DNA of 64,000 bases from Diphasiastrum complanatum (taxonomy: Eukaryota > Streptophyta > Lycopodiopsida > Lycopodiales > Lycopodiaceae). Under the pieces are notes generated by a model. The model made no database searches and was not told the DNA's origin. It saw only the letters and a list, made by a program, of their open reading frames with translations. The position numbers and the translations under genes were made by a program. This document shows, piece by piece, positions 56,150-64,000 of the stretch. Each line of letters opens with the position of its first letter. The stretch's first letter is position 1. The stretch covers positions 65,271,921-65,335,920 of the forward strand of contig CM055100.1 of assembly GCA_029204225.1 (NCBI GenBank), in the 5' to 3' direction.

Positions 56150-56460
56150 AGAAAATTAGATTAATCATGTCACATGGCACAATCCTAGAACAGAGCTTCA
56201 GCCTACGATGTGTATGATGCATGACTTCATGCGCATTAGCTTTAATATGTGAGGCATACACACACCTATGGGCCATGACTTCACGCCACATGGCGCAAAC
56301 TTAGAGTATGATTTTGAATATGTGGGGCCTACCCACAAATACGCACGATCCATGACTCCATGCCACTTGGCACAAAATGGCCTAGAGCTCTAATATGTGG
56401 GGCCCCCAAACATCTATGGTCCACGACTTCATGCCACATGGGACAAACCTAGTATAATGT
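56150..56460. repeat. tandem repeat built on CATGACTTCATGCCACATGG
   Basis: The block (C)CA(T/C)GACT(T/C)CA(T/C)GCCAC(A/T)TGG(C/G)(A/G)CAAA recurs near 56219, 56274, 56349 and 56422, with TAATATGTGGGGCC(T/C) between copies. The period is about 55-76 bases. A plain AATCATGTCACATGGCACAATCCTAG unit near 56162 is an earlier diverged copy. Confidence 0.75.
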
Positions 56461-57165
56461 GGCTCAACGCATTCCGTGCCATAATTAAGAGTTCAGTCAA
56501 TAATCGTAGGGTGTAAAAGAGTTGTATAACACTTATTTTACCACCACTTTATCTTCCTCACCATTTGATTGCTTGGGCCCCTCCACTGGTAGCACAATGA
56601 AAGTACATTGATATGTACAATATATTTTCAAGATTATGTCACTAATTCCATCATAAGGATTTCATTATTCCATCCATGAGGTCTCCATATTTTCAAATTC
56701 CATTCATGAAGGCTTTGTATTTTCAAGATTTCATCCATGAGGTCATCTTATTTTGATGGTTAAAAATTACAACCAATCATATTTGTAGAAAAATATGAGG
56801 TCGTATTATTATGCCATATGTAGTGGTGGTCCGAAACTCAGTGTGGACTGTTGATTCATGTAAATTTGAACTAACACATTAGGACAAATACAAGAGGTCT
56901 TTGTAGGGACCAATTAGTGTTAAAGGTGGATTGCTGGCCCATTAGTAGTTAGCAGATTGGTTATTGTTTTTAACCAATGTGCTGCCCCATTACACTTTTG
57001 TTCTCTAGGTCTGTTGGACACAATTTTGATGATAATTCACACAATGATCTGGGCTGAGGGGTATTGATTGTATATAATGCTAGTAAGATAGGAGGAAGGG
57101 AATCCTAGAGATCCATGCAATGTGGATTTTTGGTTTTTTCGGTGATGGTGGAAGGTGAATCCACC

Positions 57166-57168
<3 letters not shown>
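56461..57168. other. gene-free sequence with short TTTCA(A/T)..TTCCATCCATGAGG repeats
   Basis: CATCCATGAGGTC and similar words recur at 56672, 56700 and 56729. No gene is visible. Confidence 0.35.

Positions 57169-57206
<38 letters not shown>
57169..57206. repeat. (GA)n microsatellite, 38 bp
   Basis: An uninterrupted GA run. Confidence 0.95.
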
Positions 57207-57210
<4 letters not shown>

Positions 57211-57321
57211 ATAAACTCAATTAGAATGATGGTTCAATCCTGGGTGTGAAAGGTGTCAGTAAGAAAAGGGGAAGTCAATCCTGAAACTCCGGCTATTAAC
57301 AAAGATGGATGGAACCCAGGA

Positions 57322-57323
<2 letters not shown>

Positions 57324-57360
<37 letters not shown>
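57324..57360. repeat. (GA)n microsatellite, 37 bp
   Basis: An uninterrupted GA run grading into GGAGGGAGAGGGGGG. Confidence 0.95.
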
Positions 57361-57366
<6 letters not shown>

Positions 57367-57372
57367 AGAGGG

Positions 57373-58856
57373 GGGGTCTTGCATGGTGGTAGGCTAGAGA
57401 CATATTTGAGCGAGCTTGAAGGGTTTAGATACCATATCAGCCCAGTTATCTTCTTGCAAACAGTATGCTTTTTAGTTAGTGCTAACTGAAATGACTAAAT
57501 GAACACGGTTAACTAGCTGGAAGTGGGGCAGCAGTTTTTGTTAGCTCGTCTCAGTTAGCACCGATTGAGACTCACTAACGGCAAGTTGTGCACATGTTGA
57601 CATTTGTATTTTACCTATGGTCCATGCAGCACATCATGCAATCTTGTCTGCCCAGTTCCAATAGCAATATCTCGCGAGAAACAATTTGTAAAAATCAGAA
57701 TAGTACTTGTATGTCATGGTATTCTTGCTGTTACAAATCTATGATTTGAGGAGATATCATACCATAATAGTCCTTAAAAACCATTCGAGTTGCTGAATTC
57801 GCCTTCATTTTTAGACGCTATCACTAAAATTGATTACAAATATGATACACAACCCAAACAATTCTACACAAACACGCAAGTATACTTGTAACAGACACAG
57901 CCTCAGAGTATTAAGCCCATACTTCATGGCTGTACACTAGGCTATTTCTACTGTTGTCACTAGCACCTACATATAGATACGTCACTTACAAATCAACAGC
58001 CCATAGAAATAGAAAAGAGTCAATTCCAACCTTCCAGCACATCACCAAATACCAAGGACAGATCTACTCTTGAAAAAGGTTAGTGCCATGGGTGGTCAAG
58101 TACTAAACCGTGACTCTACTTTCTAACCAGGATTCGATGCAATTTTCAAAGGCCTGGATTAAAGAGACAAACATGTAGGTACATTGCCGGGCATCTGAGT
58201 AAAGAAACAGGAGAGCTACTGTAAATGCTTAAAATGCTTGCAAATTTGTTAAGAATGAAACAAATGACAACAAGAAGTACAAATTCCCACATTTGAGATG
58301 TGGAATGTCAGTTTGATTGGCTGCTTAGGGACAAGAATTCAAATGGCAGCTCTACTTTCTTGACGAGATTTAATTGCAGATTCAAAAAAGACATGCACCC
58401 AAAGGTGAGCACGTCAGTAGACTGGTCACTGCCCTGTACCTATAATTGGAAACAAAAGGAACACTTTATATCTTGTACACTAAAAACTGCTTGCAAATTT
58501 GTAATGGTTATAATCTCAACGTGTGTACACATATCCTTGGGCAATCTGTGGAATGCCAACATTATTGGTTACACTTGAAGGGAAAAACCTAAGACTAGTT
58601 GAGCTCTCACTTTACAAATGAAGGATACACAAAGAGCACAACTGATCAAAATCTGAACCTTCAGCACTCCAGCCCATTCTGATAAACATCATTCACAGGA
58701 GTCCAATCAGCTCACAGGTACTACTGAGGAAAAAACTATCCATCAAATCTTCTTCTGCTGACACGAGTCCAAGTAAATAGTGTGCTGATTGTACCCAAGT
58801 GATCTAACAAAGAATCTCTCTCTGTCATCCGAGTCCAGAAAAGTTTGTAAGGGCTC
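57373..58856. other. sequence 3' of the TPR gene
   Basis: It probably includes the 3'UTR of the minus-strand TPR gene in its last few hundred bases. CCATGGGT...GACTCTACTTTCT...AGGATTCGATGCAATTT near 58086-58150 and GGCAGCTCTACTTTCTTGACGAGATTTAATTGCA near 58343 are a diverged duplication. No gene is evident. Confidence 0.35.
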
Positions 58857-61361
58857 TTAGCTTCGCAGATCTTCGGATCCTCTAGAACCACAGATTTTAA
58901 GCTTATCCTTTACAGCATCAGCTTCAGTCAAGTATTCTGTGAATCTATACACATTCTGCTTCACATCAGCAGGCACTTTCCCCTCACTGTAGCAAATAGA
59001 GCAAAGACTGAAATTGGCTCTCACTTCTTTAAAGCGTGGACCAACGATAGTGTAGGAACATGCACTACAAATCTGACCACTGTGACGAATTCTATCCACT
59101 TTCTCCAGCTTCACAATTGTGATCATGAGTCCAAAAGCCCAATCAGGGTCATCAAACATCTCAAGGAACTCAGAGTAAGAGATGTGCGCCTGCTCATCGT
59201 CATCATGCACCTCCCAAAGCTCACTGGTTCCCTGAAATGGCATATAAATTAATCTCAGAAGTTTTATGTATATTTTAGCATCTGCTCTTGGTATTTCTGC
59301 CCCCATGCCCTTTGATGCCCGCCACACAAGGATGTCAAATACAGCCCTTTTTCTTTTATCAGGAGTGCCTGCACAGAGAGGGGCAATAATAGCCAAAAAC
59401 ATGCCAATATCCACCCTGCCTGTTGTTGTCCTGTCAAGCACATTCAGGATCTTCTCGTTGATGGCTTTCACAGAGGCCTGAAATACTTCTGCACCCAAGA
59501 AAGGAAGCATTCGCTGCAAGATCTTCTCCAGATCTGCCTTTCGCATTAGTTTCCCCACATTAGACTCCCCAGATGCTAGTGGCAGCTGCCCAGCTAAAAT
59601 TTCTGTGGTCAAGACCATCACATTGCAGCGATTCAGCTTAGTTTGTTGCTGAAAGGCACGAAAGTCAAGAGCAGATGATATCCATTGGCGTGGTGTGGTC
59701 TTGGCATTTGTCCTTCGAAATGCAGATGGAGGTATGATTGCTGTTATGGTCCCACCTTTTCCTATTGAGCCACTATCTCTACTGGGGTTCTCTTGGGATT
59801 TCCTCATCACAGTGCTTAATCCCTTTGGCCTTTTCTGCATGTGTTTCAGGTGAATAATGGCATCATAAAGTTCAACCCTGTTTGTCATTTTAAACGCCTC
59901 TTTGAAAGCCTTTCTTGCCTCTTCCACATCTCCAACACCAAGAAGAGCTACGCCTCTGTTAAGCTGTGCTTGCCAGTGTAATGGTTTGATTGATAGCACT
60001 TTAGAGTACAATTCTGCAGCTCTTTCATATCTTCCTGCATCCCTCATTAAGCCTCCTAAGTTATATAAAGCATCCATGTGATCAGGTTTAAGATCTATTG
60101 CCCTTTGAAACTCAGCTATGGCCCTCTCATCATTACCAAAGGCATGCAACACCGATCCCAAATCACAATGGGCATCAGCATAATCAGGCTTCAAGAAAAT
60201 TGCCTCAAGCAAAGCTTTTTCGGCTGCCAGATACTCACCAACGCCGAACAGAGCACTACCCAGTAGCTTCAATGCGCGATAATTCCCCGGGTTCAGAATT
60301 GCTGCCTCCCTGTAATGTTCACAAGCACTAAGTAGCATTCCCTCCCCCTCTTTGGCAATGCCCAGATTGACATGAATCTGAGGCAAGAGGGTAGACCAGT
60401 GGGAGCTGCTTGATTGTGCAGCTTCCAATGAAAGCTCATACGCTGCTCTTGCTTCAGAAAACCTGCCCAAAGAATAGAATGTGATCCCTAATTGAAAATG
60501 TGCTCTAACATCTGTGGGCTTTAGCTCAGTACCTCTTTGGAAGCTAAACAGGGCATCTTCATAGAATCTATGGTCTGTGAGAGTCCTTCCCATTGCCATG
60601 TGAGCATCAAAAGCTTCTTCCGTTGTCCTAGAAGCATCTGCCTTTTGCCGAAGCTCAACAAGTGACTTGAGGAAGGATGGATATTCAGCACCCAGCTCTT
60701 CTGATCCTCTTCTCGTCACATCATCTCGAAGCTCACCGGACATCTCCATGGCTATGGATCTAACCCCCTTTTTCTTTTCCTCTCTTGCCTTCTTCCTTTC
60801 CTGGATCTTAGCCTCGGCGCGGCGAAGAAGGATGTCTAGATCTTCAATTAACCTCCAGGTCTCCTCGTATTTGATGCCATTACCGGGCGATGTCGCCCAG
60901 GCTCCTAAATTCTGCCTTCGCCTCGCTGCTCCAATCTCAGCTCTCTCATCCGCAATAGACACAGCAGCGCCTGCATTTCTGAATGTTCCAGTCAGCTGCC
61001 CCCCCTCGCCATTCCCACCAGCTTCCAGCTCTCCCTCTCTGCCCGATATTTCTTCTTCCTCACTGTCCTCCAGATCTAAACCCAAAGCATCAAAATCCCT
61101 ATCCACATCGCCAGCACCATCATCATATGTCCTTAGCAGCCCATCAAAGCTCAATCCTTTCTCTCCTTCAATAAAATCTGCATAAGTTTTGAAGACTTCA
61201 TCCAGAATGGCTCTGATCTGCTCGTCACTGAACTTCACTCTAGGGTTTACGGCTATAACCAGGGCTGCCATCTCCTCTCTATTGAGGCAGCGATCGCCAT
61301 TGACATCAAACCTTTTGAAAATTTTCTCTACTTTGTGCATTCTTGACTCCGGGCTCTGCAT
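58857..61361 (-). CDS. EF-hand / TPR / ZZ-like zinc-finger protein (plant calcium-binding TPR family)
   Basis: This uninterrupted ORF of 834 aa starts at the first ATG (alternative Met8). Residues 19-30, DVNGDRCLNREE, form a complete EF-hand loop (Asp1, Asn3, Asp5, Glu12). An acidic stretch follows (about 90-115), then a Lys/Arg/Glu-rich helix (180-200). Seven or eight TPRs span about 250-492 (for example LGITFYSLGRFSEARAAYEL, LGSVLHAFGNDERAIAEF). The C-terminal domain has a second EF-like loop (720-731, DDDEQAHISYSE) and a ZZ-like zinc site, Cys765-x2-Cys768 and Cys787-x2-Cys790. This order matches the plant proteins typified by Arabidopsis At1g05150 and At2g32450. It is probably a cytosolic calcium-responsive scaffold; partners are unknown. 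Key residues look intact. Confidence 0.93.
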   Translation of the reverse strand: MQSPESRMHKVEKIFKRFDVNGDRCLNREEMAALVIAVNPRVKFSDEQIRAILDEVFKTYADFIEGEKGLSFDGLLRTYDDGAGDVDRDFDALGLDLEDSEEEEISGREGELEAGGNGEGGQLTGTFRNAGAAVSIADERAEIGAARRRQNLGAWATSPGNGIKYEETWRLIEDLDILLRRAEAKIQERKKAREEKKKGVRSIAMEMSGELRDDVTRRGSEELGAEYPSFLKSLVELRQKADASRTTEEAFDAHMAMGRTLTDHRFYEDALFSFQRGTELKPTDVRAHFQLGITFYSLGRFSEARAAYELSLEAAQSSSSHWSTLLPQIHVNLGIAKEGEGMLLSACEHYREAAILNPGNYRALKLLGSALFGVGEYLAAEKALLEAIFLKPDYADAHCDLGSVLHAFGNDERAIAEFQRAIDLKPDHMDALYNLGGLMRDAGRYERAAELYSKVLSIKPLHWQAQLNRGVALLGVGDVEEARKAFKEAFKMTNRVELYDAIIHLKHMQKRPKGLSTVMRKSQENPSRDSGSIGKGGTITAIIPPSAFRRTNAKTTPRQWISSALDFRAFQQQTKLNRCNVMVLTTEILAGQLPLASGESNVGKLMRKADLEKILQRMLPFLGAEVFQASVKAINEKILNVLDRTTTGRVDIGMFLAIIAPLCAGTPDKRKRAVFDILVWRASKGMGAEIPRADAKIYIKLLRLIYMPFQGTSELWEVHDDDEQAHISYSEFLEMFDDPDWAFGLMITIVKLEKVDRIRHSGQICSACSYTIVGPRFKEVRANFSLCSICYSEGKVPADVKQNVYRFTEYLTEADAVKDKLKICGSRGSEDLRS

Positions 61362-61391
61362 GTTGAAAATTTGTCAGAAGAAACACTTTGC

Positions 61392-62186
61392 CTGTGGGCT
61401 GAAGGAGCAGCTGTTCTGTCTGGGATTAAAAATAAAAGGAAGATGCACGCAGAAGCAAGCAGAGCAGCTGCCCAGCACGCTGATCCAATCCTGTTATGTA
61501 AATCAAAGGATGAAACCAAAAACTTGGGAAGATCAATGAAGCCTGATTTTTGGACTCGAAGAGCAGAACATGTCTCCAGAGCTTTCCACAGCAAAGACGA
61601 AAGCGAGGAAGCAAATGATATGGATCAAGTACTTCACAGACTTCAGAGGTGTGTGTCAATACTCAAAAACAAAAAGGTGAATACAACTGAATCCAGCAGA
61701 GACAGCAACAAGGACACGAGAGCTGGAAGCCACGGAGAAAGAGCTGAAGTCGCATCAGAACAGCCTGAAGCAACAAGTGCGGTAGCTTTCTGAGAGCTCA
61801 GAAACAGTTTCAATTGCAGAGAAAAGGTGGAGCTTGTGCAGCAAAAGGCTCAGGCTGAAACCCACCTGCAGGCATGCAGGCAGGCCTCAGCAGCAGTATC
61901 ACTTGAAGTAAAAGTCTCCTTTCAAACTGTTTCTGTAGCCAGCCAGCCAGCTGCGGCCTTCACATGCGGACCCACTCACAGGCTCACAATTGCCTCTCCC
62001 AGCACTCTGTCCCTAGGACACCGTGAGCTCTGCAGCCTAACCGCTACACTAATCCATGAAGCAATCAACAGAAACGTGCCTCTCTTCCCCTTCTGCAGAA
62101 GCTCATGAAGACACAGAAACAGCAAAATGAATGAAGCCAATGCATGAAGAATGAATTATATGCATGCAGCTTTCCAGAACACTTAC
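61392..62186 (-). other. probable 5'UTR intron of the TPR gene
   Basis: On the minus strand the donor AAAAA|GTAAGTG (GT at 62185-62186) and acceptor TTCAGCCCACAG|GCAAAG (AG at 61392-61393) flank 795 bases. The acceptor is 30 bases before the start codon. Open stretches within (for example 61371-61793, +) lie on the opposite strand and show no family motif. Confidence 0.45.
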
Positions 62187-62447
62187 TTTTTGTTTGTGAA
62201 GGAAATGGAATGACGGATGGATCAAAAAGCAAGGGGAAGATGGATCGGAATTTCAGGAGAGGAAATAATTGTCGGGAACGATTTGAGTGAAAAGAAATAG
62301 AAAGCAGAAAGAAAGAACTCGAAGAAGAGGAGTGGTGGAGCAGTGCACTGCAGTGCAGGCAGCAGGGACGAGGAGAGAAAGCTGTCTCTCTGTGTGAAGC
62401 TGGTTTGTACAAACAACACCATTATAATATATATATATATATATTAA
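62187..62447 (-). promoter_or_regulatory. TPR gene core promoter and first leader exon
   Basis: A TATA run, (TA)n at 62424-62445, precedes a pyrimidine-rich stretch on the minus strand (CTCTGTGTGAAGC, TTTCTCTCCTCG, CACTCCTCTTCTTCG) that reads as a leader. It ends at the donor site at 62186. The exact transcription start is not determined. Confidence 0.45.
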
Positions 62448-63163
62448 ATGTGAAAGTGGAGTATATAAGAGAAGAAGAGCAAGAGTAGAGAGAGCATTAA
62501 TGCATATATTACAGGTGTAGGTGTGGGTGCTATTGGTGTTGGAAATTTGATGGAACATTATCTCAATTGGTGCATGAATGCATGCAATGAGTTCTCTATT
62601 CAAAGTCACTTTGTCATGAATATAAAGTTATCTATATTTCAATTAGAGAGAGAGAGAATATGAAGGAATGAACGAATGATTCTTGCATTTTTCATGGGCC
62701 CATGTGCCAAGACCACCAATTACCAATTCTTTCCTTTCAGTTGTCTTCGCCCATTTTTACCACTACTCTTCGTCTTTGCTTGGGGCTACCTTATCCTTTG
62801 GTTTTGGGTCTCTCCAGGTGTGTGTGTGGTCACCATATTGATGCCCTTGCTTCCACCTCCTCTGTTGTCCTTCTGGGAGTGAGCGCATAGCTACGTATGA
62901 TGTTGTCGGAGATGCAGCAACCGCTATAGTCAGAGACGGAGGATTCCATGTCCTCAGAGAGCAGTCTCATGTCATTCCTTCTACCGCGTCCCACTCTTCC
63001 CACAGGTGTGTTGACATTGTCCTCTCCCGGAATGGGCTGCGTACTTTGGCAGATGTTGTGAACAAGCGCTTTAGTTCCAAGACGTGCAAAAATGCAAATC
63101 TTGCTGACACAAGGTCATATAGGAATTGTTTGACCATACTTAAATAATCATGGCTACAAGCCA
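62448..63163. other. upstream flank of the TPR gene
   Basis: No gene that I can support. Short open stretches (62676-62890, +) are hydrophobic and motif-free. Confidence 0.3.
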
Positions 63164-63598
63164 TCCATGGTTTCGAATCAAAGATTTTTGTTTAGGAATT
63201 GTCTTGACGATCAAGAACATAGTCAAGAAGAAGTAGAATTGTCACAAGGATTTAGATCCACGATATAATTCCAAAACTAAAAAAATCATTGACTTTGATT
63301 TTGTTGTAACATAGGTTATTGTAAAAGAAATCGATGACCTGCATTTTGCTCTACTTTAAAAAGAGATCCCTTTTTAAAGGAAAGCAAAATGCAGGTCATC
63401 TATCCCTTTTTAAAGTAAAGCAAAATGTAGGTCATCGATTCCAACAACATGTGTTACAACAAAATCAAAGTCAATGACTTTTTAGTTTAGGAATTATATT
63501 GTGGATCTAAATCCTTGTGACAATTCTACTTCTTCTTGACTATGTTCTTGATCATCAAGACAATTTCTAAACAAAAATCTTTGATTCAAAATCATGGA
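63164..63598. mobile_element. fold-back element (MITE-like), 435 bp
   Basis: The left arm from TCCATGGTTTCGAATCAAAG (63164) is the inverse, at about 90% identity by eye, of the right arm ending CTTTGATTCAAAATCATGGA (63598). Each arm is about 190 bases, and the centre is an extra copy of GACCTGCATTTTGCT..ACTTTAAAAAG. There is no coding capacity. It may be a non-autonomous DNA transposon or a local inverted duplication; no target duplication could be fixed. Confidence 0.85.
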
Positions 63599-63984
63599 GC
63601 TTATGAATCTTGTGTCTCATGTATAGTTTCTAATTAGGCTTTGCATGCTATCGCATGCAAAGGCACCAATGGCACTTCTAAATCATTGTGCTACATAGGC
63701 CTAAATTCCATTGTGCTTTAGTAGAAGGCACAAATGTTTAGTAAAATTTTGCATCTAATATGAACACATAACATTTGAGGTAACAATATATCTTATTCTT
63801 TAGTCATCAGCATGCTAATCTAGGAGTCATTGGTAGCCTTTCTCATCTTGGGAGTCCTCCAAGGACGAATCCATGTGGATAGAACGCAAGTTCAAAAATC
63901 TATTTTTGGGGTGAATATAGGATGTCATGGTGCATGTGGGTATACATACATAATATATATGAAAATGTGTGTGTGCGCGCACGC

Positions 63985-64000
63985 GAGAGAGAGAGAGAGA
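63985..64000. repeat. (GA)n microsatellite cut by the window end
   Basis: A GA run preceded by an alternating GTGTGTGCGCGCACGCG stretch (63967-63985) that could adopt Z-DNA. Confidence 0.9.

Noticed and set aside
60667-61185. 172-codon plus-strand ORF inside the TPR gene
   Set aside because: It is the antisense shadow of the Ser/Glu-rich coding sequence; the minus strand has clear domains.
61371-61793. 140-codon plus-strand ORF next to the TPR gene start
   Set aside because: It begins in the TPR 5' region, lies within the probable 5'UTR intron on the opposite strand and has no recognisable motif.
62065-62609. Overlapping minus-strand ORFs rich in Ser, Phe and Leu
   Set aside because: They translate the pyrimidine-rich leader and promoter of the TPR gene and have no family resemblance.

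Overview
The window reads as nuclear DNA of a land plant with a large, transposon-rich genome. It holds plant-type Ty1/copia and Ty3 retrotransposons primed by initiator-Met tRNA, long retroelement-filled introns, long (GA)n/(CT)n tracts, and two host genes whose closest relatives I know are plant proteins. Decayed reverse transcriptases of Penelope-like type, and introns of up to 7.2 kb, fit a non-flowering plant (gymnosperm or fern) better than a compact angiosperm. That lineage guess is inference only.

Layout. 0-7.1 kb: two decayed non-pol ORF blocks, each ending just before a polypurine tract and an LTR-like segment. 7.4-9.5 kb: minus-strand copia gag and RT/RNase H fragments. 9.6-16.1 kb: a degenerate tandem array, a chimeric copia remnant (families A and B) and a Ty3 gag-protease-RT fragment. 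16.9-27.0 kb: a complete copia element B, bounded by 5-bp duplications AGGGG, whose 3' LTR is split by a second, minus-strand element C (22647-26620, duplication ATTTA). 28.6-31.0 kb: minus-strand Penelope-like RT remnant, with a second copy in the opposite orientation at 51.8-53.3 kb.

Host gene 1 (minus, 35151-47944) is a five-exon AAA-ATPase of the Msp1/ATAD1 family, 389 codons, with consensus splice sites and continuous phase. Its 7.2-kb first intron holds an antisense copia element whose 862-aa gag-protease-integrase ORF is still open but has lost its RT. Its leader carries three upstream ATGs. Host gene 2 (minus, 58857-61361) is an uninterrupted 834-aa EF-hand/TPR/ZZ-like zinc-finger protein, with a TATA box, a pyrimidine-rich leader and a probable 5'UTR intron upstream.

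The rest is AT-rich sequence with degenerate tandem repeats, dispersed stem-loop repeats, seven long GA/CT microsatellites and a 435-bp fold-back element near the right end. The two host genes have no evident functional link: one extracts mislocalised tail-anchored proteins from membranes, the other is a putative calcium-responsive TPR scaffold.
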